From Gordonia humi (GTDB lineage Bacteria > Actinomycetota > Actinomycetes > Mycobacteriales > Mycobacteriaceae), in the NCBI RefSeq assembly GCF_014197435.1, contig NZ_JACIFP010000001.1, forward strand, positions 248,001 through 312,000: a stretch of 64,000 nucleotides of DNA. Reading direction: 5' to 3'. Position numbers and translations under genes: made by a program. Below the pieces are notes generated by a model. That model was not told the origin of the DNA. It saw nothing but the letters and a program-made list of their open reading frames with translations, and did not search any database. The number at the start of each line of letters is the position of its first letter. The first letter of the stretch is position 1. Shown here piece after piece: positions 28,917 to 36,197 of this stretch.

Positions 28917-29921
28917 ATGACCCGTACCGACCCGATAGCGGCCGAACAGGTGGCCGACGGACTGTTCCGGATTCCGCTTCCTCTGCCCATGCCGGATCTG
29001 ACCGAGATCAACTCGTATGCGCTCGTCGATGACGACTCGCTGGTCCTGGTCGATCCCGGCTGGCGTGACGAGGAGAGCGAGCAGATCCTCCGTACCGCAT
29101 TGGCGCAGATCGACCGGACGCCTACCGACGTCAGCAGGATGCTGATCACGCACAGTCACTGGGATCACTACACTCGTGCCCTCGACTGGCAACAGCGCTA
29201 TTCGATACCGGTCCACCTCGGTCGCGAGGAACGCCACACGATCGAGAACTTCGACCTGCGCGACGGGTCGCATCCCGAGCAGGTGCGACTGCTGCGGGTG
29301 TCGGGAGCCGGCGAACTCGCCGACTCGATCGACAGTCTCCCGCTCGAGGCGTACGAACGCGATCACCTGTTCGGTCCACCCGATCACTGGGTCCATGACG
29401 GTCAGGTGCTCGACGGCGGAGCCCAGAGCATCGTCGCCCACGCCACCCCGGGCCATACCCGGGGTCACGTCGTCTACGAACTGCCCGGAGCCGGCGTGAT
29501 GTTCACCGGCGACCACCTCCTCCCCCGCATCACTCCGTCCATCGGTTTCGAGCGCGCACCGGAGACGTCGCCGCTGACCTCCTACTTGCAGTCGCTGCGG
29601 GTCTCGGCCGAGGCCCCCGCTCGTCGGATGCTGCCCGCGCACGGCGCCCTCACCGCGATGACCGACGCGCGCGCCCGCGAGCTGATCGCCCATCACGAGG
29701 CCCGCCTCACCGAGATCCGGTCGGCCATAGCGGCGGGCGCGACCACCGCCACCGATATCGCCGAGGGCATGCGGTGGACCAGGAGGAATCGCGCACTGCA
29801 CGAACTCTCACCCGTCCACGCGATGACCGCGATCCTCGAGGTTCGAGCGCACCTGCTGCATCTCGTGCGGCAGGGACGGCTCCGGGTCACCACGGGTGCG
29901 GTCGAAGCCTTTCGGATCTGA
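28917..29921 (+). CDS. Metallo-beta-lactamase-fold hydrolase, glyoxalase II-like
   Basis: 334 residues. ATG 28917 follows the ribosome site GGGAG at a good distance. The metal motif is HSHWDH (His79, His81, Asp83, His84), with later ligands in ATPGHTRGH, TGDHLL and PAHG. The C-terminal 70 residues form a winged-helix-like domain (ATDIAEGMRWTRRNRALHELSPVHAMTAILEVRAHLLHLVRQGRL) as in LACTB2-type thioesterase-like hydrolases. In a catabolic cluster such enzymes may hydrolyse CoA or other thioesters; this is inference. It carries one of the six shared AT-rich operators and ends at a bidirectional hairpin. Confidence 0.85.
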   Translation: MTRTDPIAAEQVADGLFRIPLPLPMPDLTEINSYALVDDDSLVLVDPGWRDEESEQILRTALAQIDRTPTDVSRMLITHSHWDHYTRALDWQQRYSIPVHLGREERHTIENFDLRDGSHPEQVRLLRVSGAGELADSIDSLPLEAYERDHLFGPPDHWVHDGQVLDGGAQSIVAHATPGHTRGHVVYELPGAGVMFTGDHLLPRITPSIGFERAPETSPLTSYLQSLRVSAEAPARRMLPAHGALTAMTDARARELIAHHEARLTEIRSAIAAGATTATDIAEGMRWTRRNRALHELSPVHAMTAILEVRAHLLHLVRQGRLRVTTGAVEAFRI

Positions 29922-29950
29922 AGCACCGCCCCGGACACGGTCCAGAAGAG

Positions 29951-29991
29951 TTCGGATCCGCGACTCCAGGCGAGGGAGTCGCGGATCCGAA
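29951..29991. terminator. Bidirectional terminator between the hydrolase and the aldehyde dehydrogenase
   Basis: Perfect 17-bp arms, TTCGGATCCGCGACTCC at 29951-29967 and the complement at 29975-29991, around the 7-base loop AGGCGAG, between convergent genes. Confidence 0.8.
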
Positions 29992-30041
29992 TCAGGTCGT
30001 ACAGTCGGCGAGCCGCCGCATCATCGATGAGGGGTCGGCCC

Positions 30042-31532
30042 TCACGAGGCGGCCGACGGCGGGGTGCTGAGCACCGCCTGCCACAGCTTCTCTTCGCGCG
30101 GCGCGCCGTCGTCGAACGATATCGCCTTCTCCTGCGTGTACTCGTCCAATGCGTTCGGCCCCATCTCCCGACCGAAACCGCTCTGCTTGAATCCGCCGAA
30201 CGGAAGCTGCCCGGACAGCACATGCCAGTCGTTGATCCATACCGTGCCCGCGTCGAGACGACGCGCGATGTCGAGCGCCCGGTCGTTGTCGGTGCTCCAG
30301 ACTCCGGCGGACAACCCGTACTCGGTGTCGTTGGCGATCGAGATCGCCTCCTCGACCGTCGAATACTTTAGGACCGACACCACGGGGCCGAAGATCTCCT
30401 CGGCGGCCACTTTCATGTCGTTGGTGACGTCGGTCAGCACCGTGGGATGGATCCAGTACCCTGTCTCGTACTGGGGGCCGCTCAGCGTGCCGCCATAGGC
30501 GACGGTCGCCCCCTCCTTCTCCGCGATCTCCAGGTAGTGGCTGATCCGATCACGTTGGCGCGCATTGACCACCGGCCCCAGGTCGGTCGCAGGATCGGAC
30601 GAGTCGCCGATCGTGAGAGTCTTCATCCTCGCGATCATCCGGTCGACGAACTCGTCGTGGATCGACTCCGGAAGGAGCAATCGGGTGCCGGACTCACAGG
30701 CCTGTCCCGCGTTGACCAGGAACGCCCAGAGCGAGCCGTCGACGGCCCTGTCCAGATCGGCGTCCTCGAGAACGATGTTCGCGCCCTTGCCGCCGAGTTC
30801 GAGAGTCAACGCCTTGACGTTCTCCGCGGCGTGGCGCATCACGGTGCGGCCGGTCGGAGTCGACCCGGTGTACGAGACCTTTCGGATCCCCGGATGCGCC
30901 GAGATGTGGTTGCCCACTTCCTCCGCGTCGCCGGTGACGATGTTCAACACACCGGGAGGCAGCCCCTCGGCGGTGAGTGCCTCGGCGAGTGCGAGTTCGG
31001 TGATCGGCGTCTTCTCATCCACCTTGAGGATCACCGAGTTGCCGGTGGCGATCGCCGGAATGACCTTCCATGTCCCGACCACGAGAGGCACGTTCCACGG
31101 GACGATGCCCGCCACCACGCCGAACGGCTCCTTGCGGACCAGTCCGGCTTCGCCGACCGGGGCCTCCCATTCGAAGCTCCGCGCCATCTCCGCGAAGTGC
31201 TGTGCGTGCATGATCGGCATCCCGATCAGCAGTCCGGCGGCCAGCCGCACCGGCACGCCGTTCTCCTGTGCCGCCAGCGCCGACAACTCGTCGAGACGGT
31301 CGGCGAGCCGGGCCGCTGCACGATCGATGAGATCGGCTCGGTCAGCCATCGGCGTGTCCCGCCATCCGCTGGACTCGAAGGCACGCTGCGCCGCCTCGAC
31401 AGCCGCGTCGACGTGCTCGGTGGTGCCCTTCGCGACGGTCGCCCAGACCTCGCCGGTGGACGGGTTCACCATGTCGAAGGATTCGTCTGTGTCGACGTGT
31501 TCTCCGTCGATGAACATGCGGTAGTGCGGCAT
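30042..31532 (-). CDS. NAD(P)-dependent aldehyde dehydrogenase
   Basis: 496 residues, the standard length. The catalytic cysteine is Cys279 in NAGQACESGTR and the general base glutamate lies in TLELGGKGANIV. Cofactor motifs include GIVPWNVPL, SVILKVDEKTP and YTGSTPTGRTVM, and the end shows INDWHVLSGQLPFGGFKQSGFGREMG. It should oxidise an aldehyde produced by the alcohol dehydrogenase at 32526 to an acid. It is divergent from the IclR gene at 31769, which is a candidate regulator. Confidence 0.94.
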   Translation of the reverse strand: MPHYRMFIDGEHVDTDESFDMVNPSTGEVWATVAKGTTEHVDAAVEAAQRAFESSGWRDTPMADRADLIDRAAARLADRLDELSALAAQENGVPVRLAAGLLIGMPIMHAQHFAEMARSFEWEAPVGEAGLVRKEPFGVVAGIVPWNVPLVVGTWKVIPAIATGNSVILKVDEKTPITELALAEALTAEGLPPGVLNIVTGDAEEVGNHISAHPGIRKVSYTGSTPTGRTVMRHAAENVKALTLELGGKGANIVLEDADLDRAVDGSLWAFLVNAGQACESGTRLLLPESIHDEFVDRMIARMKTLTIGDSSDPATDLGPVVNARQRDRISHYLEIAEKEGATVAYGGTLSGPQYETGYWIHPTVLTDVTNDMKVAAEEIFGPVVSVLKYSTVEEAISIANDTEYGLSAGVWSTDNDRALDIARRLDAGTVWINDWHVLSGQLPFGGFKQSGFGREMGPNALDEYTQEKAISFDDGAPREEKLWQAVLSTPPSAAS

Positions 31533-31658
31533 CGTGTTCTCCTTGTGTTCGCGGCGCGGGAGACTTCGATCCAGAACGGCCCGATTCTCACTGTGACGCC
31601 GGTCATATCAACCTCGTGCAAGTCCATTATCGAGAGCACGAGTGCGGTCGGCTTGTAC

Positions 31659-31684
31659 GGGACGGCCAGGTCCTGGCCCGTCCC
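31659..31684. promoter_or_regulatory. Imperfect inverted repeat in the ALDH/IclR divergent region
   Basis: GGGACGGCCAGG-TC-CTGGCCCGTCCC, 12-base arms with one offset, between the divergent aldehyde dehydrogenase and IclR starts. IclR proteins often bind such repeats at their own promoters. Weak evidence without data. Confidence 0.4.
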
Positions 31685-31768
31685 GGCCAGGTCGGCGCCG
31701 AGCCGAGTCGCAGCGCTGCTCGACGCCCGATCCTGTCGATATCGGCCGATGTCGACGAGGAGATCATT

Positions 31769-32503
31769 GTGCTCAAGACCGTTCACCGCACGTCCCAGGT
31801 CCTGTCCCTGTTCACTCCGGACGCTCCCGAGTGGGGCGTCTCCGAAGTCGCGCGCCGCCTCTCAGTACCGAAGTCCAACACCCACGACGTCATGTCGAGT
31901 CTGACGGAGGTCGGGTTCCTACAGCGGACGTCGGCGGGACGGTACCGGCTGGGCTGGCGGTTGCTGTCCATGAGTCGGAGTCTGCTGGACAGTTCCGAGT
32001 TCGAGGTGCGCGCCGCACAGATCCTCCGGAAGCTGGCGACGGGCACCGGCCTTCCCGTGACCGTCGGGGTGTGGGATGGGCGCCGCGTGGTCAGCGTCGC
32101 CGGCGCCGGGCCGTCGCCCGGAACGGTGCTGCCCGCATTCTCGTCCGCACTGGGCAAGGCACTGCTGGCCCATCAGCCGTGGGACGACGTGCGTGCCGCG
32201 CTCGCGTCCACGACCGGGTCGGCACCTGTCTCGGCGGCCGACCTCTCCCGGCAGTTGGCCGAGGTGCGGCGGACCGCGGTCTCGCTCGACGACGAGGAGA
32301 CCGTGGCCGGACACTCCTGCGTCGGGACGGTGATCCGCAACGCAGGCGGCGAGGTGACGGCCGCGCTGTCGGTGTGCATGCCCGCCGAACGCATGAGGGC
32401 GCGGCGGCAGGACTACTCGTCACTGCTCCGTGGCGCGGCCGACGCGCTCTCGGTCACCCTGCGCCGCTCCGCCGTCCCGGCAGCGGTGCGGCCCACCGGC
32501 TGA
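31769..32503 (+). CDS. IclR-family transcriptional regulator
   Basis: 244 residues. The GTG at 31769 is preceded by GAGGAG at 7 bp, and it aligns with the start of the second IclR in this island (VLKTVHRTSQVLSLFTPDAPEWGVSEVARRL versus LSTVARTGRVLNLFTSDRPEWGVREAAEIL). A longer reading frame upstream has no homology. Residues 1-70 are the winged helix-turn-helix (VPKSNTHDVMSSLTEVGFLQ), the rest the IclR effector domain (ALGKALLAHQPWD, AALSVCMPAERM). The two IclR proteins are paralogues. It probably controls the divergent aldehyde dehydrogenase. Confidence 0.87.
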   Translation: MLKTVHRTSQVLSLFTPDAPEWGVSEVARRLSVPKSNTHDVMSSLTEVGFLQRTSAGRYRLGWRLLSMSRSLLDSSEFEVRAAQILRKLATGTGLPVTVGVWDGRRVVSVAGAGPSPGTVLPAFSSALGKALLAHQPWDDVRAALASTTGSAPVSAADLSRQLAEVRRTAVSLDDEETVAGHSCVGTVIRNAGGEVTAALSVCMPAERMRARRQDYSSLLRGAADALSVTLRRSAVPAAVRPTG

Positions 32504-32519
32504 ACGGTGAGCCGCACCG
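32484..32519. terminator. Hairpin between convergent IclR and alcohol dehydrogenase genes
   Basis: CGGTGCGGC (32484-32492) pairs with GCCGCACCG (32511-32519), with inner CACC/GGTG pairing. The hairpin overlaps the IclR stop codon. The two genes are only 22 bp apart, tail to tail. Confidence 0.6.
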
Positions 32520-32525
32520 GGCATG

Positions 32526-33632
32526 TCAGAACCGGATCATTCCGCGGATGTTCTTGGCGGCCAGCATGTCGTCGTAGCCCGTGTTCACGTCTTTCAGCGC
32601 GTACTCGCGAGTCACCATCTCGTCGAGCTTGAGCTGGCCCTCCTGGTAGAGCCGCAGCAGACGCGGGATGTCGGCGCGCGGGTTGCACTCGCCGAACAGC
32701 GAGCCCACCAACTTCTTCTGGAACATGGTCAGGACGAACAGCGACAGCTTCACATCGATGTCGCCGGCAGGCGAGATCGCGGTGGCCACGCCGGTACCGC
32801 CCTTGCGGACGAGATCCATCGCGGGGGCGATCATCTCGCCTCTCAGCACGCCGGGTGTGAGGATCGCCGAATCGGCTCCGACACCTCGGGTGAGGTCACC
32901 GACGAGGGCCTGCGCCTCCTCGATGCCGGTGACGAAATGGGTGGCGCCCATGACCTTCATCGCGTCGTTCTTGGACTCCGCCGGATCGACCGCCACGATG
33001 TGCTCGGCTCCGGCGAGCCGGGCGCCTTGAATGGCCCCGGTTCCGATGCCGCCGCAGCCGATCACCACGACCGTGTCGCCGGGACCGACCTTCGCCGAAT
33101 TCACCGCGGAGCCCCACCCCGTCGTCACACCGCAGCCGACCAGCGCGGCCATGTCGAGCGGGATGTCGTCGTCGATCTTCACCAGGGACGCCTCGAGGAC
33201 CGTCGCGTACTCGGAGAAGGTACCCAGCAGCGCCAGCGCGCCGACGTCCCTGCCACGGGCGCGGCGACGGTACGTGCCGTCGGGCATCGAACCCGCCATG
33301 ATGAACGCGCCGAGATCGCAGAGATTCGACTGTCCGTTGGCGCACCAGCGACACCGTCCGCACGCCGGGATGAAGGCCGCGACCACGTGGTCGCCGGGCT
33401 TGAGAGTCGTCACGCCGGGACCCACCTCTTCGACGACACCCGCTCCCTCGTGTCCGCCGACGGTGGGTGCGGTGGCCGGGATGTCTCCCGTCCGGCAGTG
33501 ATCGTCGGAGTGGCACAGTCCGCTGGCCGCATAGCGGACCAGGACCTCCCCTTCACGCGGCGGAGCCAGCTCGATCTCCTCCACCGACCACTTCTCTCCG
33601 ACACCCCACAGGATCGCGGCATCAGTCTTCAT
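32526..33632 (-). CDS. NDMA-type zinc-dependent alcohol dehydrogenase
   Basis: 368 residues of the medium-chain family. Catalytic zinc ligands are Cys40 and His61-Glu62 (GLCHSDDHC, GGHEGAG), structural zinc ligands Cys91, Cys94, Cys97 and Cys105. The cofactor fold has VVVIGCGGIGTGAIQGARLAGA. The insert GAFIMAGSMPDGTYRRRARGRDVGALALLGTFSEY is typical of actinobacterial NDMA-dependent alcohol dehydrogenases, which hold NAD tightly. It is expected to oxidise a primary alcohol to the aldehyde used by the dehydrogenase at 30042. Start ATG 33632 after a TGAGGAGAAAC ribosome site. Confidence 0.92.
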   Translation of the reverse strand: MKTDAAILWGVGEKWSVEEIELAPPREGEVLVRYAASGLCHSDDHCRTGDIPATAPTVGGHEGAGVVEEVGPGVTTLKPGDHVVAAFIPACGRCRWCANGQSNLCDLGAFIMAGSMPDGTYRRRARGRDVGALALLGTFSEYATVLEASLVKIDDDIPLDMAALVGCGVTTGWGSAVNSAKVGPGDTVVVIGCGGIGTGAIQGARLAGAEHIVAVDPAESKNDAMKVMGATHFVTGIEEAQALVGDLTRGVGADSAILTPGVLRGEMIAPAMDLVRKGGTGVATAISPAGDIDVKLSLFVLTMFQKKLVGSLFGECNPRADIPRLLRLYQEGQLKLDEMVTREYALKDVNTGYDDMLAAKNIRGMIRF

Positions 33633-33992
33633 CAGTTTCTCCTCAGCGGCTCATGAACTCGTAGACTCGGTTCTGCGACGGCCCATCCATGCGACCGACC
33701 GCATACGATCACCATCACCGCCGCGGTATTCGAAGTCACGCCTCGTTCGGATATCCCGAACACGGCCGTCGCCGGGTGATCCGCAGCGCCTCCATCGGGC
33801 ACGAAGACATCGCACCGACTGCGATCCACGTCGCTCCTCACGGCGCAACTCGACATCCCGTCGGCGTGCCGGGTTCGCCGGACCCGTGCGAGGATCGTCC
33901 CGGCGGGCACTCGTTGTCGGCGAGCCCGGAGCGGGAATCGAGTCGGCGGGAAGGACTGTCGAGCGGATAGGTGTCGTGGAGGCGACGGCGAC
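33633..33992. other. 360-bp gap with a possible ferredoxin remnant
   Basis: No intact gene. On the minus strand the frame 33837-33736 reads AVGAMSSCPMEALRITRRRP, which resembles the last cysteine motif of short 3Fe-4S ferredoxins (compare AVAGCPTEALRIV in the gene at 40649). The preceding frame ends VELRREER. The first two cysteines are not found and frames are broken, so at best this is a decayed ferredoxin gene. The promoter of the alcohol dehydrogenase must lie in the left part. Confidence 0.3.
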
Positions 33993-34772
33993 TCACGCCG
34001 CGGAGATGCCCCCGTTGACGCTGATGGCTTGGCCGGTGAGTTTCGCGGCGGCCGGACCGGCCAGGAACACCACCAGCGCCGCGATGTCCGCCGGTTCCAC
34101 CACGCCCAGGTGCGCTTGTCTGGCCGCACCGGCGAAGAGCTTGGCGCTGAATCCCTCTCGCGTGATCCGCTCGGTGGTCGGGGTGCCTTGGATCAACGAC
34201 GGCGTGATCGCGTTGACCCGCACACCGCTCCGCTTGGCCTCCAACGCCAGCGCCCGGGTGAACATGACGATCCCCGCCATGCCCGCACCGAGCACCGTCT
34301 CCCCCGGAGTGGCCACCTTCGCCGCATCCGAAGCGATGTTGATGATCGACCCGGACTCCCGCGCATACATCCCCGGCAACACCAGGCGACTCGTGATCAG
34401 CGGTGCCAGCAGTTGCCCGCGCAGAGTCTGCGCGAACGACGCCGGATCCAGCTCGTGGAGCAGGTCCGGTACCCCGCTGCCCGCCACCGAGTTCACCAAG
34501 ACGTCGATACCGTGCATCTCGGACTCCGCCTCGGCGATGGCCGCGGTGATCTGTGGCAGATCGGCCGCGTCCGCGGAGACGGTGTGCACCGTCACCCGAC
34601 CGGCGCTGTCGCGGACCTGGTCGGCGACGGCCGCCAATCGGTCGGGCGACCGGGCGATCAATGTCATCCGCGGCACACCGGCTTCGGCCAGTTGGATGGC
34701 AGTCTGCACCCCGACTCCGGTCGATCCGCCGACGATCACGGCGCTGGACTCGTCGCACCGCTTCGCTGTCAT
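33993..34772 (-). CDS. SDR-family protein lacking the catalytic Tyr and Lys
   Basis: 259 residues with the Rossmann start AVIVGGSTGVGVQTAIQL, IDVLVNSVAGSG in place of NNAG, and IINIASDAAKV carrying the usual serine. Where the active site should read YxxxK (as in PGxxxYSASKAG), this protein has PGETVLGAGMAGIVMFTRALAL, so Tyr is Leu and Lys is Met. The later family blocks VRVNAITPSLIQG and GQAISVNGGISAA are intact, so the fold is kept. It probably binds a nucleotide but is not a standard dehydrogenase. Its ATG overlaps the stop of the small gene at 34769 by four bases. Confidence 0.85.
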   Translation of the reverse strand: MTAKRCDESSAVIVGGSTGVGVQTAIQLAEAGVPRMTLIARSPDRLAAVADQVRDSAGRVTVHTVSADAADLPQITAAIAEAESEMHGIDVLVNSVAGSGVPDLLHELDPASFAQTLRGQLLAPLITSRLVLPGMYARESGSIINIASDAAKVATPGETVLGAGMAGIVMFTRALALEAKRSGVRVNAITPSLIQGTPTTERITREGFSAKLFAGAARQAHLGVVEPADIAALVVFLAGPAAAKLTGQAISVNGGISAA

Positions 34773-34984
34773 CGGACCGCCCCGTTCGCCGCGCCCGCAC
34801 TCGACATCTCGCCGAGGTCCCGATCGAGGCTCTCGTGGCGATGGATCGGTGCGGGTCCGTTCCTACCGACGATCCGCTCGGGATGCGTCGCCTGACGTCG
34901 TGCATCGTCTGCGCTGGTAGTGGCCTCGGCGTCGCGTAGCGCGAACAACCGTGTGAGTGATGCCACCCGATCTGAATGATCCAT
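34769..34984 (-). CDS. 71-residue protein coupled to the atypical SDR, unknown function
   Basis: ATG 34984 follows a GGAGG site with 5-bp spacing. An ATG four codons upstream would remove this site. The protein is hydrophilic, with a short helix (RVASLTRLFALRDAEA) and then a low-complexity tail rich in His, Asp and Arg. I do not recognise it. It overlaps the SDR start as ATGA, and the shared operator motif lies 16 bp upstream, so it is the first gene of a two-gene operon. Possible partner or chaperone of the SDR-like protein. Confidence 0.6.
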   Translation of the reverse strand: MDHSDRVASLTRLFALRDAEATTSADDARRQATHPERIVGRNGPAPIHRHESLDRDLGEMSSAGAANGAVR

Positions 34985-34999
34985 GACCGCCTCCATTTT

Positions 35000-35018
35000 T
35001 AATCTATATTTCAAATAT
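35000..35018 (+). promoter_or_regulatory. AT-rich island operator, site 2 of 6
   Basis: TAATCTATATTTCAAATAT on the plus strand. It matches the shared motif at 16 of 18 positions if one extra base after TAATCTA is allowed. It lies 16 bp upstream of the 71-residue gene and overlaps the 3' end of the AraC gene. Weaker than sites 3 and 4. Confidence 0.4.
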
Positions 35019-36042
35019 CGATCGTATTACTCTCTGCCGGCGATGACCGCCGGGCCGGCAGACCGCCGCGACCGACTCGCCCCGCCACCCCGGCGTCGAG
35101 AGCGACGCCGTCCCTGGCGACGGCCCGCACCTCGCTGGGCGACTGCCCGTACTCCTCGGTGAAGCGCCGGGTGAAGTGGCTGGCGTCGGCGAAACGCCAT
35201 CGGTGGGCGATCGTCGAGATCGGATCGTCGGACGCGAGCAGTTGGCTGCGCGCACGGTCGAGCCGCAGGCGCCGGACATGGCGGGCGAACGAGTCGCCGT
35301 CGGCTCGATACAAGCGACTGAGGGTGCGCACCGATACGGCGTGGAACTTCGCCGCCACGGCAGGAGCGAGGTCGGCCTCGAGATTCCTCCGCACCCACTG
35401 GTCGATCTGGGCACGCAGTTCCCGAGACGGCGTCGGCCCACTTCCTGCACTGGTGCGCAGCACCGAGGTGAGCAACTCGAGCACGGCGTTTCGCGCCGCG
35501 GACACTTCCTGCGGGGCCATCGCAGGCAGCTCGTCCCACAACTGGGTCAGCAGGCCGCCGAGCAGCCACAGGGACGGAGTGCGCGGCAACGCCCTCGCCT
35601 CCATCTCGAAGGTGCGAACACCGATCGTCGCCAACAGCTCGCGTGGGATCAACAGGTTGCGCTTGCGCATGGGCCCGTGCACCGTGAAGGCGCTGCCCGA
35701 CCGGGGCTCCCACAGTGCCGCCTGGCCACCGGACAGACGGATCGTGTGGTCGCCGGAGGTGAATGACTCCTCACCCCGACCGACGAGGACGAGTGCCACG
35801 CAGTCGTCACCGGAGTCCCCCTGCCGGTGACGGCGACGAACGGTGCAGGAGGTGGTCGACAGGTCGATCAGACTCACATCGTCGAGTTCCCGCCGCGCAA
35901 GAAAGTTGGACTGGGTGAGGACCGGTTGGTCGGCGGGGCGCACGTCGACGTCCACGTAGCTCTGGGCCATCGCAGTTCGCCACCGATCGGCGCGCTCGGC
36001 CGTGTCCGGCACCGACATGTCATGAAAGTCCGTCTTAAGCAC
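35011..36042 (-). CDS. AraC-family transcriptional regulator
   Basis: 343 residues from a GTG at 36042 that has GGAGG four bases upstream; ATG 36018 is the alternative. Residues 10-210 are an AraC-binding-like effector domain (TDFHDMSVPDTAERADRWR, ALWEPRSGSAFTVHG). The C-terminal 100 residues carry two helix-turn-helix motifs, with LSRLYRADGDSFARHVRRLRLDRARSQL and ISTIAHRWRFADASHFTRRFTEEYGQSPSEVR. It is divergent from the CoA ligase at 36198, with a perfect 25-bp palindrome between, so it is a candidate activator of that ligase. Confidence 0.87.
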   Translation of the reverse strand: MLKTDFHDMSVPDTAERADRWRTAMAQSYVDVDVRPADQPVLTQSNFLARRELDDVSLIDLSTTSCTVRRRHRQGDSGDDCVALVLVGRGEESFTSGDHTIRLSGGQAALWEPRSGSAFTVHGPMRKRNLLIPRELLATIGVRTFEMEARALPRTPSLWLLGGLLTQLWDELPAMAPQEVSAARNAVLELLTSVLRTSAGSGPTPSRELRAQIDQWVRRNLEADLAPAVAAKFHAVSVRTLSRLYRADGDSFARHVRRLRLDRARSQLLASDDPISTIAHRWRFADASHFTRRFTEEYGQSPSEVRAVARDGVALDAGVAGRVGRGGLPARRSSPAESNTIDI

Positions 36043-36136
36043 CAAGCCTCCGTACAACGTTGCCGGGTCGTTCCGACTCGACACAGTCCTCATGCGATGC
36101 ACATCACCATGCCCCATGGGGACAGGCCCTGACCTC

Positions 36137-36161
36137 GCTTGTCCGGCACTGCCGGACAAGC
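36137..36161. promoter_or_regulatory. Perfect 25-bp palindrome upstream of a CoA ligase
   Basis: Two exact 12-base arms, GCTTGTCCGGCA and TGCCGGACAAGC, around one central C. It lies 37 bp upstream of the ligase ATG (36198) and 95 bp upstream of the divergent AraC start. A dimeric regulator such as IclR or TetR would fit better than AraC, which usually binds direct repeats. Confidence 0.65.
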
Positions 36162-36197
36162 AGGGTGGCAACCGGTCGCCGGTGCCACTATCTGCTC

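Noticed and set aside
31616..31768. A 51-residue N-terminal extension of the IclR protein
   Set aside because: It has no homology to the paralogue at 37771, includes an inverted repeat, and the GTG at 31769 has a proper ribosome site.
33632..34129. Minus-strand frame of 165 codons over the gap between SDR and alcohol dehydrogenase
   Set aside because: Its first part is antisense shadow of the SDR gene and it is Arg-rich. Only a faint ferredoxin-like tail in a different frame is worth noting.
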